A stretch of 55,932 bases of DNA from assembly GCF_018119395.1 (NCBI RefSeq), contig NZ_JAGPWD010000036.1:1-55932 (forward strand), in the 5' to 3' direction. Numbering within the stretch: the stretch's first letter is position 1; the number at the start of each line of letters is the position of its first letter. The notes under the pieces were generated by a model. It did not search any database and was not told the origin of the DNA. It saw only the letters and a list, made by a program, of their open reading frames with translations. Both the position numbers and the translations under genes were made by a program. Of the stretch, positions 7,189 through 15,137 are shown in pieces. This DNA is from Massilia sp. ZL223 (GTDB lineage: Bacteria; Pseudomonadota; Gammaproteobacteria; Burkholderiales; Burkholderiaceae_D).

Positions 7189-9258
7189 ATGAGCAAAACT
7201 CTTCCCTGCGTACTGATGCGCGCCGGCACCTCGCGCGGCCCTTTCTTCCTGCGCGAGTGGCTGCCCGACGACGACGAGACACGCGACCAGGTCCTGATCG
7301 GCGCCATCGGCGCGTCCGACCCGCTGCAGCTCGACGGCGTGGGCGGCGGCAGCACCCTCAACAGCAAGGTGGCGATCGTGTCGCGCTCGACCCGGCCGGA
7401 CTGCGATCTCGACTACCTGTTCGCCCAGGTCGGGGTCGGCCAGCGCTCCGTCGACACGCGCCCGAACTGCGGCAATATGCTGTCGGGCGTGCTCCCGTTC
7501 GCGCTCGAGCAGGGCCTGATCGAAGCCGCCGACGGCACGACCACCGCGCGCATCTTCAACGTGAATACCGGTTCGCGCATCGAAGTCACCGTGCAGACGC
7601 CGGGACGCCGGATCACCTACGACGGCGACGCACGGATCGATGGCGTCGCCGGAACCGCGGCGCCCATCCACCTGAACTTCCTCGATGCCTGGGGCGCCGT
7701 CACGGGAAGCGTGTTCCCGACCGGCCGGCGGATCGACACCATCGATGGCGTCGAGGTCACCTGCATTGACGCCGCGATGCCCCTGATGATCGTCCGCGCC
7801 GGCGACCTCGGCCTGCATGGCAGCGAGAGCCCGGCCGAACTCGATTCGAACCAGGGCCTGCTCGAGCGGCTCGAGGCGCTGCGCAGGGCTGCGGGCGACA
7901 TGATGGGCCTGGGGGACGTGTCGAACAGCGTCGTACCGAAGCCGGTCCTGGTCAGCGCGGGCGACAGCGCCGAAAGCATCACGTCGCGCTATTTCACGCC
8001 GCGGCGCTGCCACGCCTCGCATGCCGTCACCGGCGCCATCGGGGTGGCGAGCGCATTCGCACTGTCCGGGACCGTGGCCAGCCGCAGCGAGTCCGCCGCG
8101 GGCGTCGGCAAGGTCTCTGTGCTCCATCCTGCCGGCCGCATCGATATCGAGGTGGACGTGGAAGGAACCGGGGCGTCGGCGCAGGTCAAACGCGCGTCGC
8201 TGCTGCGGACCGCCCGCAAGATCCTGCAGGGCGAACTGCATATCCCGGACTATGTTCTGTCCAAGGCGGTCGAAGCCATGAGCGCGCAGCCTGCCGAAGA
8301 ACGGGAACATGTAGCGAATCCGTCCGTCGCGGTGTCCGCAGTCCCCCTCTTCCCTTCCAGGCCGGTCAGGATCATCGTGCCTACCGTTGCGGGCGGCGGC
8401 AACGATACGATCGCCCGGACCATCGCGCAAAGACTCGGCGAGCTGCTGGGACAGCCTGTCATCGTCGACAACCGGGCCGGCGCCAACGGGACGATCGCCG
8501 CCGAGTACGTCGCCGGCAGTGCGCCGGACGGCCACACGCTCATGTTCGGCTATATCGCCACGCATGCCATGAACCCGGCGCTGCAAAGACTGCGCTACGA
8601 CCCGGTGGCCGATTTCGAGCCGATCAGCCTGGTGGGCTATTCGCCGACCTTGCTGGTGGCCTGCCCGGACCTTGACATCAGCAGTGTCGGCGGCCTGGTG
8701 ACGCGGCTCAGGAGTGAGCCGGGCAAGTATCGCTATGCCTCGGCCGGCATCGGTACGGCGCCGCACTTCGCCGGCGCCATGTTCGCGCTGAATGCAGGGA
8801 CGGACATGCAGCACCGGCCTTACGATGGCGCTGCCCACGCGGTCGACGCGACGATGGCGGGACAGGCGCACTTCATGTTCCCCAGCCTGTTTACGGCGGC
8901 GCGCCTGATCAAGAACGGCAAGCTGCGTGCGCTGGCCGTTGCCGGACCCAGGCGCACTCCTGTCCTGCCGGAGGTCCCGACATTGGCGGAAACCGGGGTC
9001 GACGGCGTCGATGTCACCCAGTGGTATGCGCTGTTCGCTCCCGCAGGAACCCCCTCTCCGGTGGTCGACAGGCTCAACGAGCTGCTGCGGAAGGTCCTGG
9101 CCGATCCCGTGGTCATCGGCCGTATCGAACAGGATGGTGCGGAGGTGAAAACCAGCACGCCTGCGGAACTACGCAGCCTGGTGCAATCCGAGCTCGAGAA
9201 ATGGCGGGCTGTCGTCCGTGCAGCCAAGAACACGCGCGGGCTGGCATCTGGCGACTGA
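7189..9258 (+). CDS. PrpF-family isomerase fused to a Bug/TctC-type binding domain
   Basis: A single open frame of 689 codons. Residues 1 to about 364 are a complete PrpF / 4-oxalomesaconate-tautomerase-type isomerase: RAGTSRGPFF, DGVGGGSTLNSK and NCGNM hold the family lysine and cysteine. Residues about 385-689 are a Bug-type tricarboxylate receptor starting PSRPVRIIVPTVAGGGNDTIAR and covering the full family length. The Bug half has no signal peptide; it is replaced by a ~25-residue polar linker. An internal ATG at 8278 (residue 364) could give a separate protein but would also be cytoplasmic. The fused Bug domain might act as a substrate sensor. A sequencing error hiding a stop cannot be excluded. 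Confidence 0.8.
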   Translation: MSKTLPCVLMRAGTSRGPFFLREWLPDDDETRDQVLIGAIGASDPLQLDGVGGGSTLNSKVAIVSRSTRPDCDLDYLFAQVGVGQRSVDTRPNCGNMLSGVLPFALEQGLIEAADGTTTARIFNVNTGSRIEVTVQTPGRRITYDGDARIDGVAGTAAPIHLNFLDAWGAVTGSVFPTGRRIDTIDGVEVTCIDAAMPLMIVRAGDLGLHGSESPAELDSNQGLLERLEALRRAAGDMMGLGDVSNSVVPKPVLVSAGDSAESITSRYFTPRRCHASHAVTGAIGVASAFALSGTVASRSESAAGVGKVSVLHPAGRIDIEVDVEGTGASAQVKRASLLRTARKILQGELHIPDYVLSKAVEAMSAQPAEEREHVANPSVAVSAVPLFPSRPVRIIVPTVAGGGNDTIARTIAQRLGELLGQPVIVDNRAGANGTIAAEYVAGSAPDGHTLMFGYIATHAMNPALQRLRYDPVADFEPISLVGYSPTLLVACPDLDISSVGGLVTRLRSEPGKYRYASAGIGTAPHFAGAMFALNAGTDMQHRPYDGAAHAVDATMAGQAHFMFPSLFTAARLIKNGKLRALAVAGPRRTPVLPEVPTLAETGVDGVDVTQWYALFAPAGTPSPVVDRLNELLRKVLADPVVIGRIEQDGAEVKTSTPAELRSLVQSELEKWRAVVRAAKNTRGLASGD

Positions 9259-9295
9259 TCGGCATGCCTGCATGCGCCGCCGCTAATGCGCATCC

Positions 9296-9334
9296 CGCAT
9301 CAATAACAAGAAAATTTGCAATATACAAATCAAT
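9296..9334 (+). promoter_or_regulatory. LysR-type operator, copy 2
   Basis: A second copy of the 39-bp block at 1676-1714, with two differences (cc to aa near the left end). It contains the same ATTTG-N7-CAAAT palindrome (9314-9330). It lies between the fusion gene and the Bug receptor gene, 117 bp before the latter's ATG. Downstream similarity to copy 1 (GCGCGAGACTGTA) continues in register. The conservation in an intergenic gap implies a shared regulator and a separate promoter for the transport genes. Confidence 0.75.
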
Positions 9335-9451
9335 CGCGGCGCGCGAGACTGTATTTGTGAAAGCGCCACAGTGTCGTCCTGCGACAGGCAGCACGTCGAT
9401 AGGACTCGACAGGAAATTGTCCAACGTGTTGAATACAACTAGGAGACTGCA

Positions 9452-10432
9452 ATGAAATTTACGACCTTCCCGCATCTGTTCGCCACCGCCGCAGCCGCAC
9501 TGCTGTCGCTGCCCTTGGCCGCCATGGCGCAGGATTATCCGACCCGGGCCATCACCCTGGTGGTTCCCTACGCCGCCGGCGGCGGCACCGACAACGTCGC
9601 CCGCGCCCTGGCCAAAGGGATGTCCGAGAAGCTGGGCCAGCCTGTGGTGGTCGATAACCGCGGCGGCGGCGGTGGCGCGATCGGCTCCAAGATGGTGGCC
9701 AAGTCGGATCCGGACGGCTACACCCTGCTCTTCGTCAGCTCGTCGTTCGTCACCCATGCGGCGACCGAGAGCACGCCCTCCTACGATGTCGTCAAGGACT
9801 ACGCGCCCGTGGCCATGATCGGACGCGCGCCGCTGATCCTGGTATCGAACAAGAATGTGGGTGCAAAAACGGTCCCGCAGCTGATCTCGGCATCCAAAAA
9901 AAAACCGGAAGGAATCAACTTCGCGTCCTCCGGTCCCGGCACCGTGCTGCATCTTGCGGGAGAACTGTTCAAGCAGCGGACCGGGGCCAACATGACCCAC
10001 GTTGCCTACAAGGGAAGCGGGCCGGCGACGGCGGACCTGCTGGCGGGCCGCACCCAGATCTTCTTCACCACGATCCCCGCCATCGCCCAGCACGTCAAGA
10101 CAGGCGCCCTGGACTTGCTCGCGGTGACGGGCGGCGAGCGCTCGCCGCTGTTCCCGAACACGCCGACGATTGCGGAAACCGGGGTCCCCAACTACAACAT
10201 CACCACCTGGTGGGGCGTCCTGGCGCCGGCGAACACGCCCGCACCGGTCGTGGCCAAGCTGAACAAGGCGATCAACGAGCTGAGCGCCTCGGAGTCGATG
10301 AAAACCCGCCTGGCCAGCGAAGGCGCCTCATCCTTCAGCGGAACACCGGCCCAGTTCGGCTCGATGCTGGGCAGCGAACTCGCGTTGTGGCGCGAGGTGA
10401 CCAAAACCTCGAACCTGAAAGCCGCGCGCTAG
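9452..10432 (+). CDS. tctC: Bug/TctC-family periplasmic solute-binding receptor
   Basis: A 326-residue tripartite tricarboxylate transporter receptor. The signal peptide (about 1-26, ending LAAMAQ) precedes DYPTRAITLVVPYAAGGGTDNVARALA, the family's N-terminal carboxylate-binding loop. The mature length of about 300 is normal. Unlike the Bug domain in the upstream fusion it is exportable, so this is the receptor expected to feed TctAB. AGGAGA stands before the ATG. It follows the second LysR-type operator and is probably cotranscribed with tctB and tctA, although a 175-bp gap separates it from tctB. Confidence 0.93.
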   Translation: MKFTTFPHLFATAAAALLSLPLAAMAQDYPTRAITLVVPYAAGGGTDNVARALAKGMSEKLGQPVVVDNRGGGGGAIGSKMVAKSDPDGYTLLFVSSSFVTHAATESTPSYDVVKDYAPVAMIGRAPLILVSNKNVGAKTVPQLISASKKKPEGINFASSGPGTVLHLAGELFKQRTGANMTHVAYKGSGPATADLLAGRTQIFFTTIPAIAQHVKTGALDLLAVTGGERSPLFPNTPTIAETGVPNYNITTWWGVLAPANTPAPVVAKLNKAINELSASESMKTRLASEGASSFSGTPAQFGSMLGSELALWREVTKTSNLKAAR

Positions 10433-10607
10433 GGTCCAGCAGCAGAGGCGACGCGGTGCAGGCGCCCGGCCAGGCGTCTGCGACGGAACCGCGGCTGCCG
10501 CCTGCATCCTCCCTTTCCTTGCCAGCAAACGTCCCACCGGCCGCCATCGGCGGCGGGTGAGGCCGCGTCTCGCCCACTCTCGTCAACATCAAGCAGGAGA
10601 CATCGCC

Positions 10608-11069
10608 ATGCGATCCACTATACGCAGTCCGAAGGATTTCTGGTCGGGGATCATGTTCCTCGCCATCAGCCTCGCCACCGTGCTCATTGCTCGTGAATAC
10701 CCCATGGGCACCGCGGGGCAGATGGGGCCGGGGTTTTTCCCGACCATGCTGGGCTGGGTGCTGGGCGCCATCGGCATGATCACATTGATCGGTTCGCTCA
10801 CGACAGCTGGCGAACCGCTCGAACGGTTCGCCTGGAAGGACATGGTCTTGATCCTCGGCGCGGTCCTGCTGTTTGGGTTCCTGGTGCGCGGCGCCGGACT
10901 GGTGGTCGCCATTCCCGTGCTGATCCTCGTCAGTGCCTGCGGCAGCGTCAAGTTCCGCTGGCTGCCGTCCCTTGGACTGGCGATAGGCGCGACCGTCTTC
11001 TGCGTCCTGCTGTTCGTGAAGGCGCTCGGCTTGCCATTGCCCGTCGTGGGCCCCTGGCTCGGCGCCTGA
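10608..11069 (+). CDS. tctB: Tripartite tricarboxylate transporter small membrane subunit TctB
   Basis: A 153-residue integral membrane protein with about four hydrophobic helices, matching the TctB family. N-terminal RSPKDFWSGIMFLAISLATVLIAREYPMGTAGQMGPGFFPTMLG is typical, including the conserved GPGFFP segment after helix 1. With TctA it forms the inner-membrane, ion-gradient-driven secondary transporter served by the periplasmic Bug receptor. An AGGAGA site precedes the ATG at 10608. Only 9 bp separate it from tctA. Confidence 0.9.
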   Translation: MRSTIRSPKDFWSGIMFLAISLATVLIAREYPMGTAGQMGPGFFPTMLGWVLGAIGMITLIGSLTTAGEPLERFAWKDMVLILGAVLLFGFLVRGAGLVVAIPVLILVSACGSVKFRWLPSLGLAIGATVFCVLLFVKALGLPLPVVGPWLGA

Positions 11070-11078
11070 CGGGAGGCC

Positions 11079-12581
11079 ATGATGGAGATGCTTGCCAATC
11101 TGGGCCTGGGTTTCGATACCGCCTTCACGCTCGCCAACCTGTTCTACTGCTTGCTCGGCGTGTTCGTCGGGACTGCCGTCGGCGTGTTGCCGGGCCTCGG
11201 CCCGACCGCCACGATCGCCATGCTCCTGCCGATCACCTTCGGCCTGCCGCCCGTATCGGCGCTGATCATGCTGTCCGGTATCTACTACGGTGCGCAGTAC
11301 GGCGGATCGACTACCGCCATCCTGGTCAATCTTCCCGGCGAGGCCTCGTCGGTGGTGACTGCGCTGGACGGTTACAAAATGGCGCGCAAGGGCCAGGCGG
11401 GGCGCGCGCTGGCCACGGCGGCGATCGCCTCCTTTTTTGCCGGCACCGTCGCCACCTTCCTGCTGGCGTGGTTCGCGCCGCCGCTGGCCCAGCTCGCGCT
11501 CGCGTTCGGCCCTGCCGAGTATTTTTCCCTGATGACGCTCGGCCTGGTAGCGTCCGTCGTGCTCGCACACGGCTCGCTGATCAAGGCCTTGGGCATGGTC
11601 GTGGTCGGCCTGATCTTCGGACTGATCGGTACCGATGTCAACTCCGGCGCCACGCGCTATACCTTCGACCTGCCACCGCTGGCGGACGGCATCAATTTCG
11701 TCATCGTGGCGATGGGGATGTTCGGGCTGGGCGAGATCGTGCGCAACCTGGAGCACGAGGCAACCCGCACGATGACGATCAAGAAGGTGGAAGGCCTGTT
11801 CCCGACCAGGGCCGATTTGCGGCGCATCGTCGCCCCGGTCCTGCGCGGCACCGGCCTCGGCGCCCTGCTCGGCATCCTTCCCGGCGGCGGCGCGATGCTC
11901 TCGTCGTTCGCCTCCTATTCGATCGAAAAGAAACTCTCCCCGAACAGAAAGGAATTCGGGCATGGCGCGATCGAAGGCGTTGCAGCGCCCGAAGCGGCCA
12001 ACAATGCCGGCGCCCAGACCTCGTTCATCCCGATGCTGACCCTGGGAATTCCGTCGAACCCCGTGATGGCGCTGATGATCGGCGCAATGATCATCCAGGG
12101 TATCCAGCCCGGCCCCGGCGTGATCACCGAGCAGCCGGCCCTGTTCTGGGGGATGATCGCCTCGATGTGGATCGGGAACTTCTTCCTGATCGTGCTGAAC
12201 CTGCCGATGATCGGCCTCTGGGTACGCATGATCATGGTGCCTTACCACATGCTGTATCCGGCCATCCTGCTGTTCTGCGCAATCGGCGTATTCAGCCTGA
12301 ACAATAGCGATTTCGATATTTACCTGATGGCTTTGTTCGGACTGTTCGGCTATCTCTGCGCGAAGCTGGAATGCGAGCCGGCGCCGCTGATGCTTGGCTT
12401 CATTATCGGACCGATGATGGAAGAATACCTGCGCCGCGCCCTCCTGCTCTCGCGCAGCGATCCGATGGTGTTCCTGAGCAGCCCGATCAGCGCCACGATG
12501 CTCGCCGCGTCCTTGGTAGCACTCGTGATGGTGATGCTGCCCGCCATGCGTAAGAAGCGCGAAGAGGCTTTTGTCGAATAA
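11079..12581 (+). CDS. tctA: Tripartite tricarboxylate transporter large membrane subunit TctA
   Basis: A 500-residue polytopic permease. Conserved TctA motifs include GVLPGLGPTATIAMLLP (about 33-50), YYGAQYGGSTTAILVNLPGE (about 69-88) and, in the second inverted repeat, LLGILPGGGAMLSSFASY and the LTLGIPSNPVMALMIGAM region. It is the substrate-translocating subunit working with TctB and the Bug receptor. GGGAGG stands before the start. The gene ends the locus; a strong hairpin terminator follows about 60 bp downstream. Confidence 0.95.
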   Translation: MMEMLANLGLGFDTAFTLANLFYCLLGVFVGTAVGVLPGLGPTATIAMLLPITFGLPPVSALIMLSGIYYGAQYGGSTTAILVNLPGEASSVVTALDGYKMARKGQAGRALATAAIASFFAGTVATFLLAWFAPPLAQLALAFGPAEYFSLMTLGLVASVVLAHGSLIKALGMVVVGLIFGLIGTDVNSGATRYTFDLPPLADGINFVIVAMGMFGLGEIVRNLEHEATRTMTIKKVEGLFPTRADLRRIVAPVLRGTGLGALLGILPGGGAMLSSFASYSIEKKLSPNRKEFGHGAIEGVAAPEAANNAGAQTSFIPMLTLGIPSNPVMALMIGAMIIQGIQPGPGVITEQPALFWGMIASMWIGNFFLIVLNLPMIGLWVRMIMVPYHMLYPAILLFCAIGVFSLNNSDFDIYLMALFGLFGYLCAKLECEPAPLMLGFIIGPMMEEYLRRALLLSRSDPMVFLSSPISATMLAASLVALVMVMLPAMRKKREEAFVE

Positions 12582-12642
12582 ACCAGACCAGGGCGACACC
12601 GGTGGAGTACGCAGGCGCTCTACCGGGCTGATGTGCCGCAGA

Positions 12643-12678
12643 AAAGAGAAAAGCGACCGCAAGGTCGCTTTTCTCTTT
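12643..12678. terminator. Intrinsic terminator, 16-bp stem with GCAA loop
   Basis: A perfect 16-bp stem (12643-12658 with 12663-12678) is closed by a GCAA tetraloop. The arms are A-rich then T-rich, so the hairpin can stop transcription from either side. Rightward it would end the tct unit. Leftward it stands just downstream of the truncated tRNA-Ser 3' end at 12685, where the original tRNA transcript would have ended. Confidence 0.85.
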
Positions 12679-12684
12679 ATAACT

Positions 12685-12705
12685 TGGCGGAGGCGGTGGG
12701 ATTCG
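12685..12705 (-). repeat. Truncated tRNA-Ser 3' end, left island boundary copy 1
   Basis: These 21 bases are identical to the 3' end, including CCA, of the intact tRNA-Ser at 25921-26014 (they match 25921-25941). Similarity stops abruptly after that. Duplicated tRNA 3' ends of this size are typical attachment-site footprints left by integrative elements. Only the minus-strand acceptor and part of the T arm remain, so this is not a functional tRNA. Confidence 0.75.
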
Positions 12706-12802
12706 CCTCCATCCTCCAGGCCGCCTGCGCGCGAATACGCGCGCAGCTTCGACTCCCACCCGTAGAGCGCGCAGGCGCTCTACTCGCCTGTTCGGCCGCG
12801 GA

Positions 12803-12838
12803 AAAGAAAAAAGCGACCTTGCGGTCGCTTCTTTCTTT
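12803..12838. terminator. Intrinsic terminator, second copy
   Basis: A hairpin homologous to the one at 12643-12678, with the stem AAGCGACC/GGTCGCTT extended by A-rich and T-rich arms and one mismatch. It precedes the second tRNA-Ser 3' end copy (12845-12864, 19 of 20 bases matching). It has no adjacent gene on the left to terminate, which supports its origin as duplicated tRNA downstream sequence. Confidence 0.7.
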
Positions 12839-12844
12839 GTAACT

Positions 12845-12864
12845 TGGCGGAGGCGGTGGAATTC
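12845..12864 (-). repeat. Truncated tRNA-Ser 3' end, left island boundary copy 2
   Basis: The bases match the 3' terminus of the intact tRNA-Ser (25921-25940) at 19 of 20 positions. It sits 160 bp to the right of the first truncated copy. It may be an attachment-site remnant from a second insertion event. Confidence 0.65.
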
Positions 12865-12865
12865 C

Positions 12866-13188
12866 TATTGCGGCCCAACGCCTGCATAGGCACTAGCGTT
12901 CGCCCAATACCACTTTAGCGCTTACCCGTTCTGATTCCCTTACATGTGTCGGTCGAAGCAGGGCAATGATGGACGATCCTGCACGCGTCATCGCCTTACT
13001 TCCCAAGACTACATTCTACCCGTAGATAGCGTTCTCAAGGCCGCTAGTCGCCGCTGAAGACACGCTGCGGCCGACAACGACTTGACGACGGCTTTGCAGG
13101 CCGTTTTGGCTTTTACGAATAGCGAACTCCCTAATGCCATGCGAGCATGCTGCTGCCCCCATGCCGTCCGCCAAATAGCTTCCCGGGC
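12866..13188. other. Non-coding stretch at the left end of the island
   Basis: About 320 bp without a convincing gene. The short open frames crossing it have no recognisable protein features. No integrase, transposase or terminal inverted repeat could be seen. Confidence 0.5.
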
Positions 13189-13863
13189 TCAGTTCTCTTC
13201 CCACCTGCGCCGGAGTGTCCTGATCAATGCATCGCCCCGCAGGGCCCGGCCGTCCGGTCCGCACAGCGCCACCGACCCGACTGGCAGTCCGAACAGTTCC
13301 TCGATTTTTCCGCGGATTGTTGCCACACTGGCATCGGAGCGGGCGGCATTGAGCCGGCCCGACCGCCTTGGTGCCAGCTGGGCAGCCACACCGTTACCCG
13401 GTTCGTGTTCGCCATCGGCTTCATTGTCCGCTTCCAATTCTTCTCCGGCAGTGAACTCTTCCACACCACTTTGACTTTCGGGTGCCGGAGGAAGATCTTC
13501 TCCAGCACCAGTTCCCTTGCCGGCATTCGAATACCAAGTGAGCACATCCTCCGCCTGCCAGAGCCTGCCTGCCTCGATGTGATATGTCGCGCTGCCGGCG
13601 CCGGGGCGAATGTAATCGCTATATCTCGATCTGACGTTTCGCAGTCGCGAGAACGCGTCGCCGAGCGCCCGCAGGGCGGCCTTGTCACCTGCAACAACGA
13701 GGAACTCCGACCAGCCGGGTTCGTTGATGAAATTCAGGCTCATCATGCCGGACAGATACACCGTCGCCACGGCTGACGGATGTTGTCCGGCATAACGCGA
13801 AAGCGCTTCTTCCACAATCATGCCGAGATACAGGCCGTGCTGTTCAAGGCTGTCCGACTGCAC
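13189..13863 (-). CDS. Hypothetical island protein with acidic linker
   Basis: Not recognised. A 224-residue frame from a GTG at 13863; an in-frame stop lies about 19 codons upstream and no ATG precedes it, so an ATG at 13821 (MIVEEALSRY) is a possible later start. Residues about 1-120 look globular (YLSGMMSLNFINEPGWSEFLVV). An acidic, low-complexity linker (about 120-160) follows, and a compact C-terminal module (about 178-224) ends in DGRALRGDALIRTLRRRWEEN. It has the same strand as the defence operon and lies 353 bp beyond the nuclease gene, so it may be an accessory component with its own promoter. No function is proposed. Confidence 0.6.
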   Translation of the reverse strand: MQSDSLEQHGLYLGMIVEEALSRYAGQHPSAVATVYLSGMMSLNFINEPGWSEFLVVAGDKAALRALGDAFSRLRNVRSRYSDYIRPGAGSATYHIEAGRLWQAEDVLTWYSNAGKGTGAGEDLPPAPESQSGVEEFTAGEELEADNEADGEHEPGNGVAAQLAPRRSGRLNAARSDASVATIRGKIEELFGLPVGSVALCGPDGRALRGDALIRTLRRRWEEN

Positions 13864-14216
13864 TTCGACACTCGGCAGAGGCTCGCGCGCCTCGATGACT
13901 TCAGTTCTCTCGCGCTTTTTCTTACTATCATCTCATGCTCCCGGGAAATCTTGGGCGCCACATGGCCGGGTCATCCAGTGACCGCGGTACCAGCGCCGTG
14001 GAGAAAATGTGGAACGAGTCTAACGTGCCTTTTCTTACTTGCAAGTATCGTGACATTCAAAGCACGCCTGCGTCACAAAGGAATCGTCACCGGCCGCCTC
14101 ACAGGGGATTGCGCGCTACCTGCGCCTTTGGCGGAACGGCTTTTCCGTCCGGCCGGATTGCGGTACTGCAGGGCGCTCCTGCCTGACCGTACACCGCCAC
14201 AGCACTTCCGCAGTGT
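13864..14216. other. Gap between the unknown gene and the nuclease gene
   Basis: About 350 bp with no supported gene on either strand. It contains an AT-richer patch around 13910-13940 that could hold the promoter of the leftward hypothetical gene. No clear terminator for the nuclease operon was seen. Confidence 0.45.
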
Positions 14217-15137
14217 TCAGAACGGCTGGTTTGCCAGGCCGGAAAGATCGACTTGGTATTCGATGTGCACGACCCCGGCAGGCAGCGTGCCGCCCGCGAA
14301 ACTTGCTGGCGTTATGCCCGGGAATGCCGCGTCCACCGTGAACAGCCGGGACTCGAGGAGCGTAAACGTTTCGTTCCGGGCGGAGCACCCGGCCTTGAGG
14401 CCACAGCGCGTGAGCAGACCCTCAAGCGTTGCGGCCGGAAACCCTGCGGCCACGAGGCGCCTGCACACCGAATTGATCGATTCTCCAGACACGGTGGGCT
14501 CGAAACGGAAGTGCAGGAGACTGAGCGGTCTGGTGTCGGACAGGGCCAGCTGGAACTGTCCGGACACATGGATCCGCGAATCGTAGCGGCTGACGGTCGA
14601 CTTGACCTCGTAGCCGGCCGACGGCGTCACGATGTCAATCGAGCCACCGAGCGGGCCGCGCCACTCCACCTCGTCACCGCGAGCATGCAGCCGCTCCAGT
14701 GCGAGCAGCTCGGCCAGCGTGCCGTAGCTGGTCTGGCTGACCATCGCGTTGCCCAGCAGATGACGCCAGCGCTCCCACCAGCCGGCGGGATCCGCCACCA
14801 GCGCGGCGCGGGCGGCGCCATTCGGCCCCGGCGCCACCATCTGCGCACAGACCACGGCGAATTCGTTGCGCAGTGCTTCGATCGATGATTCGAGGCGCAG
14901 CAGGCGGCCCGACACGCCATCGACGACACGGTCGGCAGTTACCAGCCTCGCGCCCGCAAACCCTTCGGCCACCACCGGCCCGTCCGGCAGCCCGACCGCA
15001 ACCCCGAACGAGGCATCCTCGCGGAACACCCAGGCCGGCGCGTTCGCAGGCAGCGCGCGCAGGGACAGCATCCGCCCGCTGCCGTCCAGGTTTGCCAGTC
15101 CGCGCCGGATCTCTTCAAGTACATCCATTCCCGTCAT
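14217..15137 (-). CDS. PD-(D/E)XK motif nuclease (DUF4420-like)
   Basis: A 306-residue protein matching the PD-(D/E)XK family usually found with Z1 helicases. The predicted nuclease core is Glu143 in YGTLAELLALERL, Asp168 in GSIDIV and Glu177-x-Lys179 in GYEVKST, a complete restriction-endonuclease-fold metal site. The aromatic WWERWRHLLGN (120-130) is typical of this family. It is the last gene of the tight leftward operon and overlaps the preceding gene by 4 bp. It is the likely DNA-cutting effector of the system. Cleavage specificity is unknown. Confidence 0.8.
   Translation of the reverse strand: MTGMDVLEEIRRGLANLDGSGRMLSLRALPANAPAWVFREDASFGVAVGLPDGPVVAEGFAGARLVTADRVVDGVSGRLLRLESSIEALRNEFAVVCAQMVAPGPNGAARAALVADPAGWWERWRHLLGNAMVSQTSYGTLAELLALERLHARGDEVEWRGPLGGSIDIVTPSAGYEVKSTVSRYDSRIHVSGQFQLALSDTRPLSLLHFRFEPTVSGESINSVCRRLVAAGFPAATLEGLLTRCGLKAGCSARNETFTLLESRLFTVDAAFPGITPASFAGGTLPAGVVHIEYQVDLSGLANQPF

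Larger units (their letters stand above)
12601..12865. repeat. Imperfect tandem duplication: terminator plus tRNA-Ser 3' end, period 160 bp
   Basis: 12601-12705 and 12761-12865 align base for base at an offset of exactly 160. Both hold GCAGGCGCTCTAC, then an AAGCGACC/GGTCGCTT hairpin, then the tRNA-Ser 3' end. The hairpin loops and some arm bases differ, so the copies have diverged. This is what two successive integrations at the same tRNA gene could leave behind; a simple local duplication is the alternative. Confidence 0.7.

Noticed and set aside
8278..9258. Separate Bug gene starting at the internal ATG of the PrpF fusion
   Set aside because: The ATG has only a weak ribosome site, no signal peptide follows, and the reading frame continues unbroken from PrpF; the fusion is the simpler reading.
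10335..12662. 775-codon minus-strand frame opposite tctB-tctA
   Set aside because: High GC leaves long antisense frames open. The frame is rich in Asp, Glu, Gln, Arg and His without motifs, while the plus strand encodes complete TctB and TctA.
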